Shown here piece by piece: positions 49,644 to 62,359 of a stretch of 64,000 bases of DNA. Position 1 is the first letter of the stretch. Every line of letters begins with the position of its first letter. The notes beneath the pieces were generated by a model. It saw only the letters and a program-made list of their open reading frames with translations, ran no database searches and was not told where the DNA came from. The translations under genes were made by a program, and so were the position numbers. This DNA comes from Serilophus lunatus (lineage: Eukaryota; Chordata; Aves; Passeriformes; Eurylaimidae): assembly GCA_013399895.1 (NCBI GenBank), contig VXBA01003383.1, positions 945,272 through 1,009,271 of the forward strand, in the 5' to 3' direction.

Positions 49644-52600
49644 GAACCAAATACATTCAGAATGTTACCTCTTTCCTTTGTTACCTTATTCTGCTTCTTT
49701 GGCACCAAGAGCATGAAAAAAACAATACTGCTTTAGCTGCCTTTGATGTCCGGCAGCCCTTCCGTAAACCAAAACACTCTGAATCAGTGGATGCTCTGCC
49801 CACTATTAGAGATAACATGCCTTTTTCAAATCTGAGTCTCTTAAGGACAATGCAGGATAGCTTTACTTCCAATCATTCACCAACTAGTATCCCATTTAGT
49901 ACCTAGTAAGAATTGGGTTTTAACATCTTCCTCTGCTGCATATGATATTTGCATGTAGTTACTGAATATTATACAAAATAGTGATCAAAATAAATGGCCT
50001 GCGTTGTTGTTTTTACTTGTACATGGAATATATATCTCAGGCAAGGGCACATTTTGCCTCTCATGTATTCTCATTATGACAAATAAGGCACAGGCATGAA
50101 GACTCCATCCCTCCACATGGAATTAGCACGTTGGGCAGAGCAGTAGAAAAAGAAACCCGACTTTATGGCCTCTTATCTCCCTATACTGACAAGAACAAAA
50201 AACTACTGCAGAGTTAAAATGCTAGACAAATGGTATCATTTAAAGCAGTTACTACTCCTAGGTTTCAGTGTGCTTCACTGGAAAGCAATTTATTAACTGC
50301 ATTATTAAGGTAGCACACCATGATTTATTCTTACTTGGTTTCCAGCTAAAAGTATCTTTGTTTCTTGCATTTCCTTTTTTTTGCTTAAAGGAAGGATAAT
50401 AATTTAGTATGAAAAAAACCCCAACCCAGTACAATATACAACTGCTCTGATTTATAGGGTCAGATAAAGAGATTTGAAATGTCCATTAAATTTCCCCTCT
50501 TGATTGCTTACTATTTTGCATACTTTCCTTTATACACTTGAATAACATATGGATAGGCCAACCAGCCCAGAGTTACTTGCTCTTTACATAATAGATTCCT
50601 GCTAGATTATGATTCTGTACTTCAATATCTGTGTGCATCCTTGTTACCCTATTGCAATAAACTGTCAGTACAAGGAAACTGACTTCAGTGTTTGGCTCTG
50701 TGGCCTTTTGGCAAGTTGAAGAAAGACAGGAAAAGAGAAAGAGGGGTGGAGAAAGAGTAGAGAAAACGTGGGACAGGACAAGAGCAGCACTTACTCTTTC
50801 ACATGGGAAGATATGCCAAGAGGACCACCACAGTGCTTCCCAGTAAAGCTCAAGAGACCTAGGAGGTTGACAATGATCTGCTAACTGGTCTGGGATGCTG
50901 GGCACCCACTGTTGCCACTGCAGCTACAGAAAGCTGACCACTGCCTCATATAGGACCGAGCTTTCTGGGCCACAGATCATTGGACTCCCTGCAGGACCCA
51001 GCATAAGATGCATTAGTTGTCTTCTGCAGGAGCTTCCAAGTCCCTCTGTCACCCCCACTGCATGCAGACACTCACCTCAGCACATGACAGGGAGGCGACC
51101 ACAGAGGCACTAGGGAAACATCATGATGTCAGCTCTTTGACCCTGACACACAGGTCAAACACGGAGGCAATACAGAAGCCATTGTTTTAGTGATACAATG
51201 CTAAGAAAGTCTAGAAAAAGTATGAACTTAATCACCTAATGAAACTAAATTCAAGTAATCTTCCCTCTCCAAACACTGTGAAGGAGAACTAAGTACCCTC
51301 AGTCACCCAGATGAAAGAACTCACTATGAAGCTACTTCTCAGTTCTTCCAAAATATGCCTGAAAGTTTTTCAAACGTCATGGAAACACCTTAGTGCACGT
51401 GTTAAACTGCACATCTAACAAGTCTGCTTCTTCTCTCACTGAAATCAGATGGTCTTAATTTGAACAGTAGGAGACCTGGGCCTTTTCCACTGCCATGTTC
51501 CTTATCAGAGCTCTATAAATGTCACATCTTTATTTTATTAGTGAAAGATGTATTTCATAAATTAACAATAAAAGCATTCTCATGTGTGAGTTTTTTAGCC
51601 CCTGCTGAGACTCTGAATTCTTGAAGGTCAAATAAAGCAGTCCATAGGACAGGAGAGAAGAAAATGCTCTGCAATATCTTTTTAAAGAACATCCACAGCA
51701 AAGAGACAATAAATAGCTGATTTGTCACATGGCACAAATGCTAAGACCACAGGTAAATGAACCTGGCCATGAAAGAAGCAGCAGCTCGTCCTTTACAGTA
51801 TCTACATTAGTTAACTTTGGGATTCAAGTCCAAGACTTTGCATTGTTCTATTTCCGCCTATTCCTCTGCTCTAGATTCCCTTTGTGACACTTTTATCAAT
51901 GGAAAATCAAGGGAGGGATTTCCAGCTGGGAGCCCAACAAAAAAACAGGAGGTTCAGTCTGGTTTTCTCACTTGCGCTGCAAGAACAATTTTAGCACCAG
52001 TAATGAAAGCAAAACTACACAAAGAAAAAAAGACATGACCTGAAATTATATTATCATCATAAATGCTGCACCACTCTTTATTCTCCAGTATGGTTAGTGT
52101 CACACATTGGCACAATAATTTGCTAGTTTAAACTGAGCTCTTTGCAAATAACGAACTTATATTAAGGGTTGATGTCGGCTAGAATTGCAGAAAAACGCTA
52201 AGAAAAAGTTAACAGTGCTAATGGCCAGATCTCCTCTTTGTTATGCGCTTGCAATTTTGACAGACTTATAGCTGCAATATCACAATTTAAAAAGAAATAA
52301 AATAGCCTGATTTTCTCCTCTATGAGGGGTGTAGAAAATATACACAAACAACAAGGGAAGGTAACTGGCATGCTGGGAGCAACTCAAAATGGATTTTGCA
52401 CAGGGACATCCACATGGCTACATCTGGGGATGTCACTACAGCAGCTATGGCGTAGGTACAACCGCAGCCAGTTGCATGCTTACTTACTTTAGCTGTATAC
52501 TGAGGGGGTGGTTTTGGAAATGAGATCTTTTACACTAAGAGGTTTTCAGAGAATTGTCAATTGATAGATTTGGTCTCATTTAAGACCAAAAAAGACTAAT

Positions 52601-54002
52601 AATCATACTTTGGAACATTATGGCAGTATAGACATCTTGGGAGGAGCTTCATACAATCATAACGGAGTAACAACTCCAATATATTAATGTGAGCACCCCT
52701 CCACATAGACAACATGCTCCTTGAACTCTGGAACTATTTTCATACACCACCAAAGAGCCCTGTTCAAAACCTTCTCAAATAAAAGGACAGATGCCTCAAG
52801 GCCTTCAATAGTCAATTATCCAGCCATGGCAGGCTCTGCAAGTGTCTCAAAGACAAGTAAAATCTTTTTCTCACTGTGACTGTAATGACTCTGCTAAGAG
52901 AAGCACTCTTAAAAATAACAGAAATCAAGGCAGCTATGACCTCAGTTGCACAAGCTTGGAGAATCTGCAATAGGACAAGAGGAGCAAAGATGAAAGAAAA
53001 ATACAAGGGTAGAGAATCAGATGCAAAGGCCGTCTGCTTAGAGACAAAGAATACTTAAAGATATGTTTCATGATGAAAGAAAACTGGCAGTCATCATCAT
53101 CAAATAGACTGGACGTTCAGAAGGCATCTGAGAGAGCATGGTAGGGCACCCAAATTCCCCTACAGTATATTGTAGCCTGTTGGAAAACTTTTAATATTTT
53201 CTAAAGGTCACATGGATCTCAGACACCTAAACCATAACAAATAGTAAACTAGTAAACCTTGAGAAATGACTGCTAGTGTTCTCTGAATCTCTATTGCAGA
53301 CCTATTACAAGGGAAAATAATTTGGGGGTAATCAAGTATCAGATATGTGCTGTGTAGATACTCCTATCAATGGAATAGGCCAAGCAAGAGGGCATAAAAC
53401 ACTTGCAAATATTTGTGATGTGACTGGTGAGGAAGTGCCCTCATTCCTAATGCCACAAAACTCAAATTCTTTTCAACGGGCTACCATTTAAACCCAGTGC
53501 CTGCTCTGTTTTACACGGAACTTTCTTATTATTGGTTATGTCCTCCCTATATAAATACACAAACTTCATCAGTGACTAGACAAACCAATGGATCTGGGTA
53601 CTGTCCCCAGCTCCAACCAATTACTTTATTGTCTTCCCCAGTATACAGAGAAATTTTCATTAAGCATCTGAATGTCAAGCAGCTCAGTAGAGAATTAAGG
53701 AAATGATTAATCCAAAACTAATCTAAGGGGAAACTATGCATAGAAAAATATTAATTTAACTTGTGTGAAGTCACATGAAGAAACTGAAGGAAGTCTATGT
53801 GATCCTAGCAGACACAACCTACACCATGTCACAGAGACATGGAACAGGAGGAAATGTCCTTGAAAATATGTATTCTCATCTCCAAATCTAGACACCAGTA
53901 CATAAGAAGGACACATTTATTAGATCCATCAAGGAAATCTCCATATCATTTCTGATCACTTTCTAGGGTCTGATCTTTCACTGTGGCCACTCTCTGAGAA
54001 AG

Positions 54003-54055
54003 ACAACACAAAACAAAAAACAAAACAATACACAACACTAAAAAAACACAAAGGA
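54003..54055. repeat. A/C-rich low-complexity tract
   Basis: Irregular AAAC, AACA and A-run units. It is simple sequence with no coding signal. Confidence 0.8.
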
Positions 54056-54364
54056 AAATCACCACACCCACAATTACAAGCCAAAAAATGAAGTGCGGGA
54101 AGAAATCACTTCCTGTCCCTGAAGGTAAGGTTGGAGTTCTGTAGCATGAAATTTGAGATTAACACAAGACCAACAAGTTAAACAGTCTAACAGGGTCTTT
54201 TTAATTTATTAAATATATTTTGCTTTAATCACATTAATTTTTCAGAAATGTACAATAATCTTTGTGGTTTAAAATGACTTCATATTCATTTTTTAATGGA
54301 GAGTATTTTTATTCATCTAATACATTATCCTTTCAAGAAAATTATCATACTTGACTACAAGTAC

Positions 54365-54425
54365 TTAACGAGGCACTAATTATTACTCCTATTTCTCCCC
54401 ATTTAAAACTCCTTTGAGAAATGAG
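54365..54425 (-). repeat. Possible MIR fragment
   Basis: ACGAGGCACTAATTATTACT, then CCTATTTCTCCCCATTTAAAA and GAGAAATGAGGTCAG loosely follow 'gaggtaggtactattattatccccattttacagatgaggaaactgagg'. The spacing is expanded, so this is tentative. Confidence 0.3.
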
Positions 54426-55860
54426 GTCAGAAACCTGTTTTAACACACAAGATGCTTCTCAGAGGCTAAAGGGGAAGGGACACAAAAGTCACTTGTCACC
54501 CTTCTCCACTGAGGACATCCCCTTTGAACACTCAAGCCCAACATGACAGCAATCCCTGTGGCTGAGCCAGCAGCTGATGCCAAGCCCCCCGAACACCAGT
54601 CACAGGGGCTTGCTGACCCAGCAGCACATTCTTCTCAGCACCTCATAAATGACAAGAAGTAATTCTCTCACTTTTGTGGTTTAACAGGGTTTTGCTTTTT
54701 CCACTACCATTAGCTTGCAGCAGGCAACCTGCCCACCTCTCCCTGGAAATACAACTGAAGGGCTTGTCCTACTACAGCACGCTCCTGAAGCCACTGATTC
54801 CCCTGTCTCACTTCTGCGAAGCAAGCGTTGTAAGACAGCGACAGGCAGCTCCACCTTCCTCCATGCAGAATCCCTGGCTGAGCCATAGGACCCTGCCAGA
54901 GGCTTCAGCAGTGGCTGTGCCTCAGCAGAGGCACGGTAGGCAGAACATCTCCCAGAGCAGGAGGGGCTGTTTCAGGGTCAAGGAACTGCTGCAGGGTAAA
55001 AGGGCAAAAGCAGAGATCAAGTGCAAGGATTTCTGAAGCTCTCAGGCGATGTGCTGACACTCACCCATGAACTTCACTTTTGGGTTTGCTCCGTGTACTA
55101 AATGCAACTATCAAAGAGCAGCTCTACAATGGGAGGAGCGGAGGAGATGAAGGCTTCCTTTTGGCACAGCTTCTTCTGAGTTCAAAGGACACATATGGTC
55201 TGCAAACACAGTGCAGGGAATAATGTAAAAGCAAAGGAGGGATTAGAGGAAAATGAGAACGCAGCAGGGACAAGCAATGTTCTGGATCTGCTTGACTGGA
55301 ATTTTAAACAAAGAAACAAGAGAGGGAGAAAGTCAACAAAACCCCCACACTTATTTTAGTTCCTCTTCAGAACAGAAGGAGGGACCACGGGAGCAACCAT
55401 CACTTGAAGGGAAGACCTCCGGGAAGTAGGACCTGAGCACTTCCACTGGAAGCAGAGACCCCATGCCACAGCCTTGGCCAGGCAGCAGGACCCAGGGGAC
55501 TGCCCAGAGACTGGGACTCAGGATGCTGCCAGAGATACAAGGGTTTCAGGAAATGCACCACCAATATCTCCAAAGAGACAGGAGGGGTTTATTTCAGAAT
55601 AAACACCTGTACAGTACCAAACCTGCAGGGAGGGACAGCATGTCTGCCCACAGAATAAATAACGTGTCCGAACAGTACAAGTCCTAATTTTCCTTGCAGT
55701 GCTCATCTTATGTGGATCCCTTCGTGTAGCGAGAGTCAGCAGACTGCTAAGTGGTGCCTGTGCCCATGCCAAATCCTGACACCTGCTTGTGGCCCTGCCT
55801 TTGTTAGGACAGAAAGCAAAGCCTGCTCTTCCCACTGCAGGGCATTGCAAATGCAAAAAT

Positions 55861-55893
55861 AAAGAAACAAACAAAACAAACAAACAAACAAAC
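55861..55893. repeat. (CAAA)n tetranucleotide repeat
   Basis: About six to seven CAAA units with one length slip. Confidence 0.92.
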
Positions 55894-56509
55894 CCATCCA
55901 CAACAATCCTCAGTTGTAATTTCTACATAATTATTGCACAACAACCACCCATAACGAGAGAATGAATTTATAACCACACACAAGCTATATTTACCAGTGG
56001 ACTGGTTACAAAGCAAAACAGCAGGAAACCACAATGTGTGTCTTCATATTAGCTCCTCAACAATGGTGCAGAGTAGGGCTGGCAGTGCAGCAGGGCAGGT
56101 GAAACCTAGGCGCACCTACCAGAGAGGAGCACAGCCTCATGGGGATGGAAGCTGGACCAAGTAGGGCACAAAGATGGCATCAGATATTCAAGTGAAGCTA
56201 TGCAGAAGCGGGGCCAGAAAGACCTGCTTGACTTCAGGATTTACAGTCAGCCACCCAAACAAAAACCAAAGGGAGTCTTGCCTCCCAACTTTCCCAGCTT
56301 CCAGAAATTATGATTCATAGAGGGAATTAAAAAAAAAACAAAACACAGAAACCAAATTTTAAAACCACCCCACAACTGCAAGTGCAGCTCCCGAGCCAGT
56401 CAGGATTCAGGAGGTGAACTGTCCCTGTCCCTTGAAATGAACAGTCACTTCCAGATGCCACTTTGTGCTCTTCTCCCATCAGCTGTTCAACAGTTGACTC
56501 CACCAGAAA

Positions 56510-56905
56510 ATGGGCACAATTCAACCCAAACTGGGACAATGGGACTGTGCTTCAAGAGGAGACCTGACAAGGTCAGCAGCTGAGCCTCAGCTAACAACTG
56601 GGTCTGTCTACCAGCCTCCAAGCACTGCTGAGCTCAGGGGGTCTTCACACCTTTCAACACTGCTTTTCAGGCAAATTTGGCCAAAACTGCCTCACAACTT
56701 CGGAAGTTACAACGGACTTAAGGAAAGTCAAGCAGCACACCCACAAGAGCCCCACTTCCTCAGGCTGACTTCATACAAGCAGGCAGCATCCCTGCTATCA
56801 GCAGTACCTCTGGCCACCCTGCTGAGCTGCTCATCCTCACTTCCCCCCTGTGCCAGTACAAACCCTCATGTTTTCCAGGCCAGTGTGAGAATGATGGTGA
56901 GCTAG
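56510..56905 (+). other. Unverified 131-codon ATG open frame
   Basis: A true ATG (aaaATGg, with A at -3) opens the longest ATG-initiated frame on the + strand. The product begins MGTIQPKLGQ, is rich in Ser, Leu, Pro and Gln, and has no signal peptide, clear membrane segment or recognisable domain. The stop follows a donor-like ATG|GTGAGC. It lies in a GC-rich stretch where such frames arise by chance. I do not call it a gene. Confidence 0.12.
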
Positions 56906-56936
56906 ATCCAGGAACAGATCCTGCTGAAAACATACC

Positions 56937-56953
56937 TTTTTTTTTTTTTTTTT
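56937..56953. repeat. T17 homopolymer
   Basis: Seventeen consecutive T, the longest homopolymer in the window. If it is a poly-A tail on the - strand, the retroposon body would lie at higher coordinates; none is recognised there. Confidence 0.93.
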
Positions 56954-57171
56954 AAGGATTATTTTTGACTTGGATCCTTTCCCAGACCTGGCTCAGAGCA
57001 TGACTACACAACGCTTATGTCAGCACAAGGAAGCCATCTAATGAGCACCCATGGGGGGAGGGCAGAATCGCTGCCATCGCTATCCTGGCCACCTTAATGA
57101 GCTTGTAAAACAACAGCCTACAGACAGCAGGTTAAAAAGTCACAGAGCTCCGGTAAATCGAGGATGGCAGA

Positions 57172-57191
57172 TTAAAAAAAATAAATAAAAA
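57172..57191. repeat. A-rich low-complexity tract
   Basis: A8 followed by TAAATAAAAAA. Simple sequence. Confidence 0.8.
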
Positions 57192-57727
57192 ACTCAAACC
57201 AACAAATATACGCACAGGTTACCGAGTTGCTGCCCTGTCAAGCTGCCAAAACACAGCAAAAGCACAGGGCTTTCTACTAAGAAAAAGCAACCCTGCACTT
57301 AGCTCCACCACAACCCCGTTGTCAAATGGCACCTGACACACACCCAGGGAAAATCTTGTTCTTTACTACTTCTTAAGCAGGATACGCAGGAAAAAAAGGG
57401 CACCTTGCAAACCACAGGTATCTTAAAGTGACCTATTACCTTTTTGGATAGGCATGTTCTCCCTGCCGTGCTTTATCCCTCGGAAGACACCAAATAGCCC
57501 AGCCCGACCCAAGGTGAAAGCATAAAAAAGAGAGGCAAGTGAACAGGGAAAACAACTCTCCTTCCTCATGAACTATGGATGCAAACCCATCACGACAAAC
57601 AGTGTAACTTTAAATACATGCTAAGATGGAGACAAAAAATCCATGATTACTGCTTCTAGTATTTATGCTGGCCAGTGCACTATTATTGCTCTGGTGGCAA
57701 TCAGCGAATCTGTCATGAAAAGAAAGG

Positions 57728-57922
57728 ATGTGTCGGGTTTGCTATCAATCCTTAGAATTCCTGTCTGAGTACAATCACATCATCTTGAAATGTAGCCCAA
57801 AAGGGCACTGTTATTCCGGAATTGAGCTACTTTCAGAAGATGAGTCAAAAGCAGTTCCATATACTTACATCTCTTCTGAGGGCACCGACAATTTTTTCTG
57901 GCTTTACAGCCACATTTTCTGA
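57728..57922 (+). other. Unverified 64-codon ATG open frame with four cysteines
   Basis: An ATG after AAAGG opens a 64-codon frame in a stretch with no low complexity. The product starts MCRVCYQSLEF and contains a second pair in LKCSPKGHC. The spacing is therefore CxxC, about 17 residues, then CxxxxxC, loosely reminiscent of a zinc-binding module. The frame ends WLYSHIF-stop. No family is recognised, no splice signals are obvious, and chance is the default explanation. It is worth a conservation check. Confidence 0.12.
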
Positions 57923-60900
57923 TCCTTCATGTATTTCTTTCCCCTACTGCTGAAAGAGCCACACAAATAAAAAGAGACCTGGCTATCCCAAGAAATCATG
58001 CACTTGACAGAGGACTGTCAAATATGCACAAAGTAAACTAATTGAAATACAATGATTTTTTTCCCCTCTAATATCCTTCATTTATAGTCACTGTCAGTGT
58101 TACATCTAATAACAGTAAGTGGAACAATTTCATGCAACACTTTCCATATTTAGACAGCTATTCTACATCCCCTTGTGTAGCAGTTTCTATAGTTCACTTT
58201 GTATTATGGCAACAGGGTAAGACACTTCAAATTAACCTTGGAGCAGTTGCCATTCTCTAGAACCAAGGTTAAAACCTAGACTAACAACTGGCTGTGTCTA
58301 TAGCCAGACTAACTGTTTCTCCTTAGCAAAGTCTGGGCATTGCCACTAGATGGGAGGCAGAAGCCTCTGATGGCCCATCCCTGGCCTCCCAACACGAGCA
58401 GCAAAGAGCATGAGCAATGCACGGGGACAGCTCCTGCCCCACATAAAATCTTTGTTTGGGACAGCACACATGCAGGAGAGCTTCCAGATGCTACAAGGGC
58501 TGAATTCCTGTTTGCAAAGCCTTAGAAAAATGCTAGGTAAGAAGTAACTGCATTCTGCTATTAGCACAAGGTTCATGGGGATAAGCTGAGGCCTTGATTG
58601 ACAGCACTACTCTCCTCCCAGTGCTCATCAATGGGAAAATTGCTGAAAAAAACCCTGTGAAACACATCCAATTCACACAATAACAAAAAAGACAAAAAAT
58701 AAATACATCTTGAGCATTTACTGTATTTTATGGGGTTTTTTTGTAATTGATTACAGTTCCTGTGATGTCAATTATGTGTACAATGACAAGTAAATTTAGA
58801 GTATACAAGAAGATGCATAAGGAGGAGAAGGTCAATCTATATCATCAGATGTGACATGTCACAAATGGAAGATAACACAACTCAGTGGATTAAGTCTCAT
58901 TCAGTACTAGTCACTATATTATTGCACCTAAAATTGGGCCTAAAAATACGTATGAAAACACATATTCCAAACATGGCTAGAACAACAGTACCAAACAAAG
59001 CACATGATCTTAATTCAAGTGTTATGACAAAGAGTCCATTGTAGCTTGAAAACAGAGAAACACAGCCCTGAAAAAGATCAGAACAATACTGATCTAAAAA
59101 TTGTTAAATGTTCATGTTTAGCATACATTATAGCACATTCATAAAACTGGGATTTCTGGGATTTATGAAGGCGGGACAAATATGACACAACAGGTTAATG
59201 AATTAAACATAAACAATAAGGAAAAATCAAAGACATAAAACAGAAGAAATCTGAGATAAGAAATATGAAAAGATTTTGTGTGTACATTTTTGTGAAATTC
59301 AATACAATTCCTAACTCTGTTATCCTGGATCACGCCTCTGGTTTTCCAGATCTAAGCCTCAGAAATGTACTACTTTTTTGGTTTCAGAAGGACTGCGGTC
59401 TTTTTAACAGTGAAGTTCTGTCCCCAAATCCACACATGTTCCCCAACAACAATCAGCTTAAGGTTAACTATAAATACAATGGAAAATCTGAGGTAGCTTG
59501 TTGCCTAATTTTCCATTTCTTTCTGATTGTGCTATTAGGCTATTCAAAATGAATATAAAATGAATATTTGAATTAACAATTAGGACAAACAAAGGCTCTA
59601 CTATTTTACAAACCTATTTGATGCAAACCAGTAGATGTATGTTCTAGGTCTCAATTTTTCAGACCTTTATTGCCAAATTCTGGCTTCTTTTCATTCCATT
59701 ATTGCTTTTAACATTTTATTAACATAAAGCAGAGCCTTGCTAATTTTCAGTGATGTTTAGGATACTTACTCTAAATTCATGGAAGAAATCAATAAATTAA
59801 TCAATCAACAAAAAGGAACAGAAAAGTTACAAAACACATTCTGTTCTATTACTGTGGCAATTCTAAATGGTGTTTTAATTATTCATATAAATATCCCTAA
59901 TGTGTTAGTAAATGTGACATATCACATATCTACTTTTTATTATTATTGGGTTATTCTTTATTGAGTTTCAGTTCAGGAACATGGTTCATTTCAGCAATAC
60001 AAAGAAGGCATATGAATACTTTTTTTGTATTTGATTCTACCTAGTCAAACACTGTCCTGCATAAGATTACTTACTGTACAGCCCTCTCTGCTGAGAGCAA
60101 ACCCACAGAGAAAGTCATGTGATGCCACACAGCCTTGTAACTGACCACACAACACAACCACAGGGAAGAAGCACCTCTCCATCACTCCTTCCTTAGCCAA
60201 CAAGCAGCTGGCATTACTGCACCTTGGAAAGGGGAGGCAGCCAATATCCTATACCTTGACATCCTACTGAGAAATTAGGACAAAATAATGAGCAGTACAG
60301 TGAATATCTTGGTAAAAGAAGTCAGGGTCTGCCTTGCCAAGCCCCTGCTCCCATTGCCTTGCATATGAAACTGTGACTCTTCTGTACGCAGCACCTCAGG
60401 TGATGCCGTTCCCACTCATTCACAGTAACGTTCACTCTGCCCACCCAGTAGCTACATTCATGTAGTTACTAACATTCTTGTCCCAGGAAAGACACAAACA
60501 GTGCAAAGAAAGTTGAAAAGCCCACAAGTGAAATTCTGCATAGAGGTGGAGTTTTTCAAACTATGACAATGAGCTTCAAAAGAGAAACTTCAGTGCAGAG
60601 AGCCCCCCAAATAGATCCCCTTTTTATGTCAGCAGGGCACATAAAGGGTTGATTAACTTCTACTGCTTATATTATGCATTAATCTCATCTCCCCCTTATT
60701 TAGCAACTTTCTCCTCATGCCCTGGCATCTCTTCTCCATTTCCCTCACAGTCTTGGGTTCTTTTCCTCCCGAGATCACCATCTACTGGAAGTCCCCCCTC
60801 TCTGACCACTACCCACAATCCCAGTCTTTGTTCTGGCTCCCTGCAGTGCTCTGTGTCACATTCACTCCAAATTTATTCTTCTCCTCCTCTTCAAAGCTTG

Positions 60901-61973
60901 GGAATCAGGTTTCACTCAGCTGCCCTCACCATCCAGGACAGGAAGCAGCTCATGGAAGCTGGAAGGAAGAGCTCATGAGCACCAGGCACCAGGAAAGCAG
61001 AGTTTTGCAATTGAAACCCAAGGTGGAAATGCATGCCGTGTGTCTTATTTAGTTCAAAGCCAAAATGTTTCTGTCTAGGATGTCTGTTTGTATCTAAAGT
61101 CACAAAGAAGCCATTAGTAGCAATAATGTGTCATTATGGGGGCGTCAGCAGAGACTCCACAGCTAAGGTTAATTTGAGATGCATAATTTAAAGCAGAACT
61201 AAAATCCCTCCATTTCACACTTCAATGACTAAATTCAAATCATTCTTCAAATTTGACACAGGAGCTCTTAAGGGGACACTTGCATCTTTTTTATTTTCTC
61301 TCTCTTCTTTGGTCAGTTTTAAGTAAAATATAAGTTACCTATTGCAGAAGAAAAATATACAGGCCCTCCATCTGCAATCACTTTAACCTGTGTTCTCCCT
61401 AACGTTTCTTTCCAGCAGCTTCATACTTCACACATGCATTGTGACATGTTAGAATATGCATGATACATGCCACTTCCACGAGTTAAAAAAATTAAAACAA
61501 ATTCACTGAGGGTTAAAAATTCACTCATCATAACCCCAGTGATTTTGCCAAGAACGGCTGACCACACTGCTTATCTTAAACATACCATATCACTGAGGTA
61601 ACAGTAGTACCCACACAATTCTCTGTCCCTTAGTGTTTCTACTCTCAACATCCTGCTAAATTACATTAAATACATAATCCTTGGTTTTCACACAGAAAAC
61701 TGAGGCCAAGACAGAAGGATGCTGTGGTTCAACAAGTGTTTCAAGCTGGTTTAAGTCTCCCAAATCCACTGATAATTTGTTTTGTCAGGCAACTTCCCTG
61801 AGAACAGCTGATAAAACACAGAAATAATTAAGCAAAGACTCATCACAACATAATGAAGCAGCATGACAGTGAGATCTCCATGCTGCTGAAGCAAAGACGC
61901 TAATCAAACATCTCCTGCCTGTTACTGTGGATTCTTCAATAAAACTCACATAATATTACAAAAATGCATAGAA

Positions 61974-61996
61974 ATATATATATAATATATATGTAT
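61974..61996. repeat. (TA)n run
   Basis: ATATATATATAATATATATG, an AT-only dinucleotide run with one slip. Confidence 0.9.
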
Positions 61997-62339
61997 AGTG
62001 ATTTTTGTCAGCCAACACAACTAGATCTTGTTCTGAATTTTCAAGAAATCAAAGTTCAAGCACACAGACATTCTTTGGAGAGCTGCCCTCAATGCTAAAA
62101 ATGGCAATGGAATTGCACAAGGCGGGGGGAAGAGGGGAGGGAAGAAAATTCCAAGAAATCTTTGACTCATCCATTGTAACTCATCAGGTTTTTGAAGCAG
62201 AGAATGGAATGCAGTCAAGCTAAAACTGACAGAGCTATTTTCTGATCTCTAAGTGATGTCAATACCTCATAAAGCCACAAGTGCCAGGAAAATTTTTCTC
62301 TGCAAAATTCGAAGAATGACTCTTAAATTTTGGTAGGTT

Positions 62340-62359
62340 GGGCAGGGAGGGGAGGGGGG
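62340..62359 (+). other. Predicted G-quadruplex motif
   Basis: Four G runs (G3, G3, G4, G6) are separated by loops of two, one and one bases. They satisfy the canonical G3+N1-7 pattern on the + strand. A related G-rich run (G6, G4, G3) lies about 215 bases upstream at 62,124-62,141. Folding is inferred from pattern only. Confidence 0.6.

Larger units (their letters stand above)
46000..53990. other. Unique non-coding DNA
   Basis: No gene is recognised. Listed separately are a palindromic donor, a hairpin, A/T homopolymers and an AC microsatellite. Frames here (47,383-47,736 -, 50,573-50,905 -, 52,812-53,058 both strands) lack recognisable domains. The 117-codon one is hydrophobic because it reads T-rich DNA. 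Confidence 0.55.
54480..57060. other. Relatively GC-rich non-coding block
   Basis: This is the most G+C-rich part of the window, with few CpG. It holds long but unrecognised frames: 54,674-55,036 + (TTG start), 55,518-55,901 - and 56,510-56,905 + (ATG start). An acceptor-like tract ending TTAGCTTGCAG lies at about 54,720. GC-rich DNA has fewer stop codons, so long frames are expected. It could hold exons of a non-coding RNA, but nothing proves it. Confidence 0.45.
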
